Below are positions 48,512-61,207 of a stretch of DNA of 64,000 nucleotides, one piece after another (positions within the stretch are counted from its first letter, which is position 1; the number at the start of each line of letters is the position of its first letter). The notes beneath the pieces were generated by a model. That model worked only from the letters and a program-made list of their open reading frames with translations, was not told where the DNA came from and made no database searches. The DNA lies in assembly GCF_019578655.1 (NCBI RefSeq), contig NC_063259.1, positions 8,916,001 through 8,980,000 of the forward strand, read 5' to 3'. This stretch comes from Ricinus communis. Its lineage: Eukaryota > Streptophyta > Magnoliopsida > Malpighiales > Euphorbiaceae. The position numbers were made by a program, and so were the translations under genes.

Positions 48512-49855
48512 TTTCATCGATTCTCCTTCAATCGCCAACACAATCTGGCATCTTTAGAGCCGATTTTTACATGCACGGGCGTTAAAAACTAATTACAATG
48601 AGATAAATAGATTAAAAACATCAAAATAAAAGTTATAGAAGCCAATCAAAATTCTAAATCTTATAAACTACCAGAAGGCAATCAAAATAAAAAAATTATA
48701 TTTTAACAGGTTCAATTACTTAATTATAATAACAAACAGATCTAAATATTAACTCTATAACATGTTTATAATCAAATCTAAAACCCTAATTGGCAAACAT
48801 CAAATCTCAAAAACTCCTAAGTTCTTATTATCAAATTCAAAACCCTATTAACACGCATATTAGTGAAAGAAACTAATAGATCAAAACCCTGAACATGTTT
48901 CTAAGGACAAATAATACAAAAACCAAAAGAAGGAATGACATAAGAGATCTTTATGATGAATATGGATGTATAGTGGAAGGAACTCTCAAGTAGTCACCGT
49001 GGATGTTAGATCTGCGAGTCCTGGGCGATGGGGATGTAGTTGAATCAAAAACTGGGTAGGAATCCAGAGCTGGATCTGGCTTTATGAAATCTTTTGTCGA
49101 TTAAAAAAGGTTTTCCAAAATCGCTCTTTCTTAAGTGACTTATTTCCTTAAATGGCTTTTTCTATAATGGCTTAGACTCTCTGACAATAGCCATGATTAA
49201 CAGTGCTTTTCTTTCTTTTTCTTTCTAATTTTCCCTCTGTTATTTCTTTCACAGTGTTTCTTCTATATCAATTTAGCTCACAGCCGATTTCTAGTTCTTG
49301 ATTCCTCCTTGAAACCCTAAACACCTCTTTCTATTTATAGAGGTAGGGTTTCAAAAAAAATCCTAAAGAAAGCGATAGATTTTGGAAATATTGATAAATA
49401 TCTCATTTTATTTATTTAAAATTTAAATAATTATCTATAAGACAATGATTATCGTTAAAAAAATCTTCTAGAATCTATATCTGAATGTGAAATCATTAAA
49501 AAAATAACGTCGAAGTGCAAAAACCAATTGGCACTATGTAAAGCCGATTGGCTCTATGTATAACCAAATTGGCTCTATTTTCAGTCGATCGGCTTTACGC
49601 AAGAAACGTTTATAAAAACTTATAATTAGGTCCCTAAATTTATAAAAATTATCATGTTGACCCTCAAACTTAATTTTTTTTTTCTAACAACTAGGTCCAA
49701 ATTGAACTCAAAAAGATAATTCTAACTGGATTAACCTCGAACCTAGCCTCGAATTCATTTGTTCTTCATCTCCCGAGACCCGAGAAGGTAGTAAGTTTCA
49801 TCATAGGTTTTTCTATTTTTTCTCGATATCTGGATCTAGAAAAAGGGTACTGACA
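48512..49855 (-). repeat. Long repeat, probable LTR (copy 2)
   Basis: Partner of 42705-44044. Palindromic GAGCCGATCGGCTC sits just outside its lower edge at 48474-48487. Confidence 0.6.
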
Positions 49856-50473
49856 ACAACCTTTGACACAATGATACAACCGCTACCACTCTGGGCAGGC
49901 TCCTGAAAAAAGCTGCGCTCACACTTACCCAACATGGGCTTAAGGTAGTCCACTATGATTTTGAGCTAAGAGTGACATTATTGAGTTTCGGTTTAAGGTT
50001 TTTAATGTTCTTTAAGAATTCTTTCCTATCTCGTTTATGCATTCTAGAGGTTCTCAGTGTCCTTAGGTACCTTTCAAAGCTTTCTTCCCTTTACTACTCA
50101 AAGTTCACTCTACTGGACTTATCCTAGTTTCATCATCAAGCTTACATAACAAAGGAGAAAAAGTTAAGTAATAATCATCATCCATTAAAATGGATTTATC
50201 TATAGTTGTTGGCCACCCAATTTAAGGGTCGTCACTTATACACGTGTGATCGAGCATCGCTCATCTCTCCTCTCACATGTTAAGTTTTATCTTGACCTTC
50301 CCAACTTGATAAGTTGGATTGGCAACTCTAGTCCTCACCCTCTAAAATAATTATGTAAAGAACCCGATCCATCTACAACATTATGTAAAACTTAAATTTA
50401 CAATAAAATATAATAATAAATTCAATTTCATATTTATATGGACACTTTGATGTTTAATTAGTTTAGTATATCG
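49856..50473. other. Spacer
   Basis: No gene seen. Sequence near 50430-50470 (TTTGATGTTTAATTAGTTTAGTATAT) recurs near 52597-52622, which suggests a short duplicated AT-rich segment. Confidence 0.35.
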
Positions 50474-51618
50474 TCTGTTAGAACCAAGAAGGGGGTTGAA
50501 TTGGGATTTCAAATAGCGAAAATAAATTGAAGTTATTAAACACAAGGATTACAAACACAATAACAAGATAAGAATATGAGTAGATAGGAAAGAGAGATTG
50601 ACACAAAAAGTTTATAGTGGTTCAGAAATAGTCCTCCATACGTCCACTCCTCAAGATCACACTTGATTTTTTCACTATAATAAAAAAAAAACTTGATTAC
50701 AATCCTTGGGTATTAGCAAGCTCGTCAAGCAACTTTGTGTTTTGACAAGCTAACACTAAACCTCTTCTCTTAGTAATTTAATCTCATACTTAGTCCCATA
50801 ATCCTTGAGTTTTAATGAAAACTCAGTAACCAAGTCCTTTATTTTTTATTCTAGACTCACATAATAATCCTTTAGCTTGTGTTTTATGCTTGGGCTCACA
50901 CAAAAACCCTTGACTAGTTTAGTTGAATGAAAGAATTCAACTTAATACACATTACAAAGAAAGAATTAATAGTAGAAAGTTGAGAAATGAATTTGCAAGA
51001 ATTTGGGCACTAAAAGAACACTATTCTTATTTTTCTAAGACTTTATGAGGGGTATTTATATACATACCAACCCCTATAGAAGTAGCCTATAGCTCATTAA
51101 TTGCGAATGTAGGTGACTTGGTAAAAAGTACCTTTCTGCTTAAAAAGCGCCCCATGCTTTTTGATTCTAGTCATTGGATCTCCAAATGTAGGTGACTTGG
51201 TAAAAAGTACCTTTATAGGATGATGGCTTTATGATCACTGATTAAGCATTAAATGCAAACGCCATCCTCATGCTTAGCTTGTGCACGAGGTCATAGGACT
51301 CTTTGCCATAAGTTGCTTAATCCTTGATTTGCAAGTGCCCTCACACTTCTCAAAGAGAAAACGCTTTGACCGCTAGGTGTCTTGATATGGTTGGGAGGCT
51401 TCCAAGTGTTCTTTATACGTTGATGGTCAACTTTACCATATGAAAAGCGCTCTTGCAGTTTCAAGGTTTTCACAAATCAATTTTGAAAAGCTTAGGGCCC
51501 TTTTATCTAATATTTGAATTTTCATAACACTATAATATAAACATTCAAGGAAACAATTAACAACTCTCAATTTGAGTTTAAGATCAAATATAAGGTTAAT
51601 TGTCTTTTACGTCAACAT
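50474..51618 (+). mobile_element. LTR-like unit, possibly a solo LTR
   Basis: 1145 bp from TGTTAGAACCAAGAAGGGGG (followed by TTGAATTGGG, a start common in plant LTRs) to TTTACGTCAACA. TAGTATA flanks both sides, but five extra bases lie between it and the left end, so the target duplication is uncertain. A ~31-bp direct repeat (GTAGGTGACTTGGTAAAAAG..) occurs at 51110-51136 and 51188-51214. The minus-strand frame 51291-51473 is not recognised. Confidence 0.45.
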
Positions 51619-53235
51619 AGTATAAAAAAATATTGACCACTTGAAATACTTTATTTGTAATAATCATATTAATGAAATAATATTATAATAATGCACATAA
51701 GAATGTTAAAAGTATGTTACCTTTTTTTTTCTGATCTCTTATATTCAACTTTTACAAAATTTGTATTAAGCAATTTAAAGTCCGTTATAGATATATATAG
51801 TGTGATATAGTCATTTATCAATTTCTTATAGGATTAAGATAAAAAATTATGATTGAATTAGATTAAACATTTATATTTAGTTTTTCTCGTTACACGTGTA
51901 AATTATTATTTTCATAAAAGTCACAACTTAAACATATTTTATAAATTAATATATAATATAATATTTTATTAAATATATTTAAATTTTTTCTTTGCTTTGA
52001 TTTGATGACCCACTATCAATATTAAGCTTTATATGTTTAATTTATCTAATTATATTTTTTATTAAAATTATTTTTATGAAAATTAATTTATTTTAGCTGA
52101 ACGACTATTTTATTTATCTTTTTATAATAATTCAATAATATTATTTTATTAGTTATTCAATAAAAATTTTGAAATAAAATATCCATATTGATAATAAAAG
52201 AAATATAAAAAAAGGTTCAATATTTTAGTTTTAATAATTCTTAAAAATATTTGATCTTATAATGTAATAATTTTAATAATAACATAATTATAATTAAACA
52301 AAAAAATTAATTTCTATGTTTGAAAGAAAAAATAGCAAGGAAAAGAAAATATAATAAGGGATGAATTTCAAATTTTTATATTAAAAAGAATAAAAAAGAA
52401 TTAACATAAAATTGTACTTAGTAAATAAACATTAAAAAGTTAAAATAAACTTTCTTTTATGTTGTTTGATATATTGCATTGGATTTACTAATAATGAGAT
52501 AAGAATGTTTGAATTTAAAATAAGTTTATATTTTTATTTACTTTATATACAATAAGATATAATAATAAAACTCAATTTTATATACATATGGACATTTTGA
52601 TGTATAATTAGTTTAGTATATAAAAATAATTAACTATTTGAGGTAATTAACTTGCAACAATCCTAGTAAAAATAAATCATAATAATAATGAATATATTAA
52701 TATATATCAATAAAATAATATTAAAAATATTTTACTCATTTTTTACTCCTTTTTGTAAGAATTTGTATTGGGATTTAATTAGATTAATCACTCATTAATT
52801 ATTTTACGATTACAGAGAGGGAGGAGAGAAGAAATTATTGAACTGGCTAAAATACTCTTAAAATTAATCAATTACTAACCTAATCTTATCATATTTCTAT
52901 ATATAATTAATTTAACTTTTTAACCCTAATAAAATTAATTAGTAATTAATCTAATTCAATCTTAAACCTATCATAATTTTATATACATTCTTAATACTAT
53001 AAGATATTGATGAATTATTATATCACAATATATACTTATGATAGAGTTCAAATAACTCATTCCAAATTTTCCAAAACTTGAAGACAAAAATAAGGTAAGA
53101 TACTTTGCATTTTATTTTTTTGATATATTAATTCATATATTTTTATTACTATAATATTTTAGTTGTAAAATTATTGTAAGTAAATTACTTTATGTGGTCA
53201 ATATTTCTTATATGTTAAATTAATTAATATAAAAA
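51619..53235. other. Very AT-rich spacer
   Basis: Nothing recognisable apart from A/T runs. It leads into EPRV locus 2. Confidence 0.5.
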
Positions 53236-53255
53236 ACTTGTTACTTTCACCTTAT

Positions 53256-53268
53256 TGGTATTAGAGCC
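53256..53268 (+). promoter_or_regulatory. Degenerate EPRV primer-binding site
   Basis: TGGTATTAGAGCC: one change (C to T) from the locus-1 site, at the same distance from the movement-protein ATG. Confidence 0.75.
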
Positions 53269-53457
53269 TCAGAGTTCCTGGGAAGCGAAGGTTGTTTGCA
53301 TATAAGAAATTTTAAAATCGTTTTAAACTGCATCATATCTTTGTTGAACAAACTTGTTCATTTATGCACAGTAGTAAGACCCATTTTTGATATAAGGGCA
53401 GTAAAACTGGTGGCTTGGTTCATGTTTGTTTAGAAAGTTATTTTGATTTATTTTAAA

Positions 53458-55373
53458 ATGAATTCAGAACCACTTTTCTGTAGATCGTCTTCTTTTTCAA
53501 ACTCTTCTACCTCTGAGTCTTTAAGATCTAAAGGTTTAGTAAATAGTGAAGAAATCACTATTGAAGATTTTACAAAGCATATTGATGATTGGGAAATACC
53601 CAAGATTCAAAAGAAGCATATTTATGAGTTTTCAAAGTTTCCTATCTTCAAAACAGATTTTACTATCAAAACTGAAGAAAGAGATATCCAAATTTCAAAG
53701 CCTTTTAAAGAAATCTATCTTCTAAATCCAAAAATCCTCTAGATACATAAAGAAAAAGATTATAAATACATCCACATAGGCCTTGTCCAGGTAGGAATAA
53801 AACCCCTTACCATAGAAGGTTTAGATACTTCCATTTTAGCAGTCCTTAGAGATGCTAGGTTTACAAATTTTTATGATTCTTTATTAGGTACTGTCGAGTC
53901 AAGTCTTAACAAAGGACCTATTAGTTTCAATTGTTTTCCAAATATTACAATTTCTTTAAATGACAAAAATATTTTGAAGAGTATTGTTCTCCAGATAAAA
54001 ACGCATAATTACAAAATGCTTGAAAGGTCTAACACGATAGCTTTGATTTTCAAGATACATTAGAAAGCCATGATTTTTGCCTTTGGCTCGAAACACAAAC
54101 TTCACTCACCAAAAGGAGAAACCTTATTCCTCTAAACAGACCTTTCTAAAGCCATCGCAATAATTCGAAAAACTATTCCATGGAAAAATATCACTCTCCC
54201 AAAAGAATGGATCCTTGAAGGAGCAACCCAACCTGAATCACCAAAGCAGACGGAACCAAACACTAATCTCAGAAATATAATCCAGTTTTCATATGGAAAA
54301 GTAAAGCTCACGTTCAATAGGAAATCAACTTCTTCTAGATTTTCTGATGATAGTTCTTTAATTTCAACCATAGACATTGGAAGGGTTTCAAATATACCTT
54401 TTGTTATCTATGCCCCTTACAAAGAACCAATTTCATCATAAACATTACTAAGATTTTTAACATTAGATTTACCAAGCTCAACCACTATATTACAAAATGT
54501 TGATTACCAAAGCAATGTCCCTAGACCTGTTTACAATGAACTGAAGAAAGATGATGACATAGAGTCCATCTCTACCCCCTCTTCGCCATCACCATCAGCA
54601 ACAACCCAAAATCTGGAAGCAGAAATCAACATGATTTCAAGAGATTTTTAAATTAATAAAAAGCTTTTACATGAAGATTTCTATTCAAAGAAAAACCATT
54701 CCAAAAAACTTTAGTTTTTTTAAAAAAATTTATAAGAAAAAGATGGTATCCAGAAAAGATATTATAAATTTTGCATACAAAACAAGATCCAAATCAAATT
54801 TTCTGTTTGGTTTCAGATTTATTGCAAAGAAAATAATATTTCATATCCTTTCAAAGATAAACTCATTAGTCCAGTTACCTTTAGAAAAAAAAGCCCCAAA
54901 ATGGAAGGTCAGAGAAAACCAAACCATCCAGTCTGAACATCCTCCTCTTAGGAAGATAACCATTCCTTATGGAGAAAATGAAATTGAAACCGCGCCTTAC
55001 AAATTAGTAGGAGAGGAGTTTGAAAAATATCAAAAATATTGTTGAACAAAATATTTTTTCAAATACCTATCTTAACATAATAGAAAAATAGCTGGCTAGG
55101 ATAGAAAGCCAAATTCAGAGACCTATTACAATCTTAACCTTTGTAATCTCCAATACTGGTCATTCAAGAGAGGTGAGTCAAATAGGAAAACTCAAAAATC
55201 CCGTCTTCAAACCCTATCAGACTTCAAAGCCTAGTCAAGACCAATTTCACAAGGAAACTGAGTTTGCTAGAGCAGTAAAAGAGCAGCTTAGCAAGTTAGC
55301 CACTTTCGAGTCTTCAAAAGACCTAATACTAGATACTCCTAAAAGCAGTAGAAATATCAGTGCTATGCTCAAA
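53458..55373 (+). pseudogene. EPRV movement protein and coat start, locus 2
   Basis: Colinear with 3125-5037. The N-terminal 95 codons are open (to 53742), then stops at 53740-53742, 54061-54063, 54133-54135 and 54648-54650, plus frame changes in the basic stretch near 54715. The 30K-like Asp segment (LAVLRDAR) is encoded near 53837. Unlike locus 1, the frame is open across the MP-coat joint (about 55110-55370), showing that both belonged to one polyprotein. Confidence 0.8.
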
Positions 55374-55949
55374 ATTTCTTCTTCTATTTGGAGCTCCTAA
55401 AGTTTTTTAGAAAACTTACAATACTTTGAAGTGTGTCCTTTTTTGCCACATTTGTAATAAGTTATTTTGCTAAAATCTTTTTTAGGACTTTGTTTTGTGT
55501 AATTTGAAGAGGATGGCCGTTTGTAAAAATTCTTTTTGTTTTTTGGCACCTTCCTACTTTTGTGAAAATGTCTTTTCTTATAAGGTTTAGAAGAATCTTC
55601 TCTGCATTTTCCTTTGCAGGCGGGGGAAGGTTCTATGGGATTATAGTCAATCTGGTTACAAAAACTACTTAGTTCTTGTCTAGTTTTCTTCATTTCCCAT
55701 TTGAGCTGTCTTTGAAGCTTAAGATCATGGCAAATTTTTAGTCCTTCTTTCTGAGTAATTCGCCATAAGTATAGAGATCATAAGGGATTTGGCTATTATG
55801 GGCTTCTCTGATAGTATTCCTAACTCTTTCACCTAGTATTTTGGGTAAACCAGCTAAGAATTTTTCTTTCCAGAAAGGTTGATTTGAGTCTTCTCTAAGC
55901 ATCACTCTGGTCAGGAAAGTGTCTTTATAGGCTTGGAAATTATAACAAG
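55374..55949 (-). pseudogene. Inverted duplicate of EPRV coat end and zinc knuckle
   Basis: Duplicate of ~60175-60760 on the same strand. 55397-55693 encodes a Lys-rich stretch and the knuckle with YYKCGKKGHTSKYC: the first Cys is now Tyr. The joint to leader sequence is at about 55949. Confidence 0.8.
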
Positions 55950-56575
55950 TTTTTGATATGCAAGATCCTCAAACGAGGCAAGAACAGAGCATACACTTGT
56001 TATAAAATATGCACAACAAGTAGAAGGAAACAACAAGTTCTTATTAATAAACAAATATACAAACTTTAAAATGAAAGCTTTAAAATGAAAGTTTTAAACA
56101 AAGAAATATAACTTACAAGAGTAGTAGAATACAAGAGAAAGGGTTCTCTCTCTCTCCCTCACTATCACTCTCTTCTCACTATATTTCTAATGGTAGAACT
56201 TGAAGAACACAAGAGTTGCTGTAATTTTTCAGTCTGCCTTCTTCTTTGATAACTCCTCTATTTATAGAGGTCTTCAGCCTTTGGCCTCAATAATTCTTTC
56301 TTTGGATGCTTTTGGTAATGGAGTAAAGGGCTCCATAATTCTTTTGAAATGGAGCAGAAATTGTCTGCCATGCTTCAGAATAATGGAGTCTTCGTCTTTT
56401 CTTTTTAGAAATAATGGTGTAGAATCTTTTGTCTATTTTCTTTTGAAAAGACTCTTTTTTTATTACATATGCATATGGGTTTTTGGTCTATTACAGAAAA
56501 TTACCATGGGCCGCCATTTCTGGTTTTCAACTCAAGGGCTTTACAAGAATTTAGAACATTTTATTTGATGGGCTT
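55950..56575 (-). promoter_or_regulatory. EPRV promoter/leader, locus 2
   Basis: Minus-strand TATAAATA (56266-56259) in CCTCT..AGAGG flanks, a leader with purine-rich repeats (complement of 56137-56180), and sequence similar to 11660-12310. The locus-1 AATAAA is AATAAG here, so the polyA signal looks lost. Confidence 0.7.
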
Positions 56576-58010
56576 AAATATCCCAAAACAGTCATCTTCA
56601 TTCGAGTCACCATCTAAGTCAATGGCTGTTGAGCTGGTGCTTGAAGAGGAGGACAAAGCTTTAGACTTTCCTTTAGAAGAGGCGGTTTCTGACAACTGTT
56701 TGATTAGTTGTAGAAAATCTTCTTCCGTTTGAGCCATCGCCAGTTTTGGAAAAATAAGACTTTTGTGCCAGGAAAGTAGTTTGTTCTTTGGGTGCTGGCA
56801 AGAAGCTATTCTTTGTAAGAAAATTTTGGACCATCTTTGGAGATAGTTTTTCTTAGTGGTTGAATTTGTCCCACCATTTTACTTTGAACCTACGGGTAAG
56901 TATGATTTCTCTATCTGTTGCTTGGTTGAAATGGAAATATCACACACATACCCAAGGAAGAAGTTTGAACAAAATAAAAGCAAGGGGGGAAATTGTCTTT
57001 TTATTTTGTTCGGTTGTAGTGAGCTTTGAAGAGGTTAAACAAAGGGAGTATCTCTGGTATTGTGGTTTCTGGAACGTTACCATAATAATTCCACCATTAT
57101 TTAAACCAATATGGGATTTTTGATGTTTGGATTGTGCTTTTGTCGAAGTAGAAAAGCCAAGAATGGCTTTGTCCTTCATTTTGCAAGAGAAAGGTATTAA
57201 ACCAGGCTTGCTGGTAATTCCAGTAGTTAAAGGTTGTATTGAGGCTTCAGGGATAGGTGTTTTGAAGGGAGGTTGGGAAAGATCTTGACGAGTGTAAATC
57301 CATTCCCCAATCTGAAGGGTGAAGAATTCTTTGAATGGTATATGTGAAATAAGCTAGGTCTTTATGGTCTTTGTATTTTTTGAAGTGTTCAAATTTTGCA
57401 GAACCAGTTACCTCTAGGATAGATTGGTAATAAGACTGAGGTTTTATTTTATTCCTGGGTTTAAAATACCATCCTAGAGGAAAAACTTTTGAAACTAATT
57501 TTGAGGGGCTTTCTGTACATAATCCTTCCTCAAGAGTTAAAATGCTTTGAAAATTTTATTTTTCTATGTATTCATTAGTTTTGAAAAGTTTTGTTTGAGA
57601 CAAAACTATTTCTTGTGAATTTGGTTTTAAAATGCTTTGAGAGTTGTGAGATAGGTTTTGTGAGAAAATCACTATCTCGGGTTTTTAAAGAGGGATAAAG
57701 AGTATACCTTTACCCTTGTTTGATGAAGAGGATGACTTTGGAGAAATCTCTGGCTGGACTTCAGCCACAGGTTTTTTCTTGGAATATTCTTGGACCATCT
57801 TTAAAAGCTCGGGAGGTTGCTGTGCAAGCCATTCCTAAATTTGGAATTGTTTTTGGGCTGGGTCTTCTTCGCTTTCGTTTATTTCTTCCTGGATGATCTC
57901 AGTCCAGGTTCTGATTGGCTTGGGAATAATCTCCTTTTTAGGGCTTTGATCAGCTTTTGCATTTGCTGTTGGCTTTTCTTCTTTATCTTTTACTCTCGTT
58001 CTCACGGCAT
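56575..58010 (-). pseudogene. EPRV ORF2, unknown function, locus 2
   Basis: Minus-strand counterpart of 10554-11658, more complete at the 5' end. It starts soon after RNase H with a Lys-rich, then Glu-rich part (RTWTEIIQEEINESEED, near 57905), LLKMVQEYSKKKP and a Ser run (~57740). Next come the aromatic-rich core (GWYFKPRN, YYQSILEVTGSAKFEHF, FNYWNYQQAWFNTFLL) and an acidic end (LDGDSNEDD, near 56605). Several stops and a frame change near 56760 break it. Conservation of order and composition between two diverged loci supports a real viral gene. Confidence 0.65.
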
Positions 58011-59030
58011 TGTCACTCCTGTTTTTGAAGGAACTCTCTGGTTAGAAAGTCTGGTATTAAATTTGAATCTCCTCTTATGTATTCGATTTCAAAATCAAAA
58101 ACAGAAAGAATAGCTTGCCATCTCGCAAAAAATATGTTTTGAAGCTATATTTTGAATGTCTTTTTGCAACACTTCTTTTGCAGATTTACAATTAATCCTT
58201 AAAATAAATTTTTGATTTAAAAGATCACTTTGAAACTTTGAAATGCATAGGACTATTGAAAGAATTTCTTTTTTGATAGTTGAATAATTTCTTTAAGTAT
58301 CATTCCAGTGTGCAGAAGTAAACTGGACAATGCAATCTTTATTGTCTTGAATTTGTTTAAGAATTCCACCATAACCTAAATCTGATGCATCAGTTTCAAC
58401 TATCTTGTAATGATACTTTGGATTTGGAAACAACCAAACCATTTTTCTTAACAACATAGAAAATGTCTCTAAGTGTTTGAAATGTTGTTCTAGAGAATTT
58501 GAAAAGATTAATACATCATCAATGTACACAATGCAAAACTTTGAATAAGGATTGAAAATGTCATTCATAATTTTTTGAAATTCAGAAGGAGCATTTTTTA
58601 AACCAAATGGCATTACATTCTATTCGTACTGGCCAAATGGAACTGTAAATGCAGTTTTGTATCGATCTTTAGGATGAATCTAGATTTGCCAAAATCCTGA
58701 TTTCATATCAAACTTTGAAAAAATGAAAGCAGAATGGAGCTTTTGAAGAAGATTTCTTTTGTTTGGAATAGGATATCTAATCCACTTAAGAGGTTTATTT
58801 AAAGGTTTGTAGTTAATTACCAATCTAGGTGTACCTTTTTCTATTTCACTATTTTTGTTGACATAGAAAGCTGCACATGACTAGGGGATCTTGATTTGGC
58901 AATTAAGCCTTTCTTTTCTAAGTTCTTAATTTCTATTCTATAATGTCTTTCTAAGGTCTCATTCATTTGGATGGGCCTGGCTTTGGTAGGGATTTGTTTT
59001 TCATAAAATTCCTTTTCATATGGTAAATCT
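58011..59030 (-). pseudogene. EPRV RT and RNase H, locus 2, with internal deletion
   Basis: Minus strand: IPTKARPIQMNETLE, then (other frames) MPFGLKNAPSEFQ, YIDDVLIFSN with the catalytic Asp pair intact, then a direct jump at about 58415 from the RT palm/thumb to KIVETDASDLGYGG of RNase H. About 100 codons present in locus 1 (thumb and connection) are deleted. RNase H runs on to FLTREFL near 58020. Frame changes near 58860 and 58300. Confidence 0.85.
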
Positions 59031-59600
59031 ATCATATGCTGTTTTCTTTTCCAGAAAGCATTAGGAAGATCTGAACAAACTTCTCTTTCAATTTTTCTTG
59101 TAAATCAGAAATTCTTTTTTGGACAAAATCATTTTGCAACTGGCTTTGGATTCTTTTTAAACTCGTATCTTGTTTTAGATGGAAAAGCTGGGTTTGCTTT
59201 CCTTTAATTAAAGCATTTATCTCAAAATTATAAATTGAGTGAGCTTTTATAAGATTGAGATTTCTTTTCTTAGGTTTTTCTAAAAAAGGAAAAACAACTT
59301 TTGAACCCTTAGCTTTGAAAATGATACCATCAGTAGTTACTTTGAAGGGGGTAATCAAATTAATAAAAGGAGTCCCCAAAATAACTGTTTGTTGCAAATC
59401 CTTAATTAGAATAAAAATATTTTTTAAAGCAATATCTTTGTTTAGAATTGCACCTTCGGTTTTTCCTACAATTCTAATTTTTGAATTGTTAGTAGAGGTG
59501 AGTCTTTCTTTTGTCTCTTGATGATATCTTTTAGGAATCAATTCATAATTGATACAATTGACGTCTGCTCCAGTATCAAACAAGGCTATAGTTTCTATTT
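59031..59600 (-). pseudogene. EPRV aspartic protease, locus 2
   Basis: The frame 59583-59032 holds FDTGADVNCINYELIPKRYH with an intact DTG-type active site, then GTPFINLITPF. It is open for ~180 codons into the RT connection, but neighbouring frames are broken, so no polyprotein could deliver it. Confidence 0.75.
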
Positions 59601-61207
59601 GAAAATCATCAGGAAAAATGAGTTTTATCTGAATTAGATATTTTCTTGAGGTTATTTCTTTTTGTACATTAATAAAATTTTCTGGAACGTTTTCAGAAAC
59701 CTCAAGATTTTGAAAATCATTTTCTTCCTCAGAATCTGATTCACTGTTTTACTTAAGAATCAAGCTTTGGAGTAGAATAGAATCATTTTGTTATTTTTCT
59801 TTTAATTCTTTGAGTTCTATTTTAATAGTTTTAATTTCTTTTTGGAGTTCTTGGATAGTAGGAAGAGGATGCTTTTGCCTTTATCCTTTTTCCAAAATCA
59901 TAGTAAGATCGTAGGTGTTCTTACTAGATGAAGGGATGAGTGTTGCGGTTTTTAAAATTTCTTTCAAAACTTATTTTTGAATTTGGGGGTAATTAATATG
60001 CTTGACAGCTTCAAGAAGAGCTTCTTGTTGCCTAGTGAGCATATTAATGTTTTCTGGAATCTCATCCAAATCTGATTCAGAGTATTCAGATGAGGTTTTA
60101 ATTTCATCAATTTGGAATTCTTCCTCGTTATTAGAAAATTTTGATTCAGAGGTTTCAACTAGAAGAGCTGAAATTTTGCTCAAAATTTCTTCTTCAATTT
60201 AGAGCTGCTGAAGTTTTTTAGAAAACTTATAATACTTTGAAGTGTGTCCTTTTTTGCCACATTTGTAACAAGTAATTTTGCTAAAATCTTTTTTAGGACT
60301 TTGTTTTGCGTAATTTGAAGAGGATGGCCGTTTGTAAAAATGCTCTTTATTTTTTAGGCACCTTCCTGCTTTTGTGAAAACATTTTTTTCTTTTAAGGTT
60401 TAGAAAAATCTTCTTTGCATTTTCCTTTGCAGGCGTTGAAGGTTCTATGGGATTATACTCAAACTGGTTACAAAAACTATCTAGTTCTTGTCTAGTTTTC
60501 TTCATTTCCAATTTGAGCTGTCTTTGAAGCTTAAGATCATGACAAATTTTTACTCATTCTTTCTAAGTAAGGCTAACTAATTCGCCATAAGTATAGAGAT
60601 CATAAGGGATTTGGCCATTATGGGCTTCTCTGATAGTATTCCTAACTCTTTCACCTAGTATTTTAGGTAAACCAGCTAAGAATTTTTCTTTCCAAAAAGG
60701 TTGGTTTAAGTCTTCTCTAAGCATCACTCTAGTCAGGAAAATGTCTTTATAGGCTTGGAAATTGCTAAGTTTTTTGCAGGTCAGATTGCTGAGAAGTTCA
60801 TCATTCTTATCTTTGAGATGAGATGGGTCTCCTATGAAATGGAGGGAAATCGTAAGAATTAGGGTTGACACAGCATCCTCAATAGGATTTCCTAATTTAT
60901 CTAACATGGGGGTTCCTTCTATTGTGGTTTGAATAGCACTTAGGATTTACAGCTGCTGCGTTTGGGTGAGATGGTAATCCCACCATCCTTTAAGCTGGCT
61001 TGAAAATCCGGCTATAAGGAGTTCAACTATAGCTCTATTAGAGGTACTGCTTTGGATTTTGTAGGCATTTGCTGCCATGGTTATATGTTGTAAGAGACCA
61101 AGAATGTTGTACTCAGAAATTCCATCTATATTCCATTCATAGATGGAGGAGGTATTGAACCTAGATTGGGTAAGGACATTATTTCTGTTTTCTATACTTA
61201 AATCAGG
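59601..61207 (-). pseudogene. EPRV coat protein and linker, locus 2
   Basis: Minus-strand pieces: DLSIENRNNVLTQSRFN and YEWNIDG..GWWDYHL (61207-60947), LGNPIEDAVSTLILTISL..GERVRNTIREAHNGQIPY (60907-60563), and a knuckle CYKCGKKGHTSKYY near 60235-60280, whose last Cys is Tyr. The linker MLTRQQEALLEAVKH follows (from ~60045). Stops separate the pieces. The 5' end is cut by LTR A3 at 61208. Confidence 0.8.

Larger units (their letters stand above)
53236..61207. mobile_element. Endogenous pararetrovirus locus 2 (part forward, part inverted)
   Basis: Forward: PBS (53256-53268) and leader, movement protein and coat start (53458-55373). Then an abrupt switch to the minus strand at about 55374. The minus-strand blocks are a duplicate coat/knuckle piece (55374-55945), promoter/leader (55950-56575), ORF2 (56575-58010), RNase H and RT (58010-59030), protease (59030-59600), linker, coat protein (to 61207). 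There LTR A3 interrupts it. Same virus family as locus 1 but clearly diverged, and equally broken. Confidence 0.85.
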
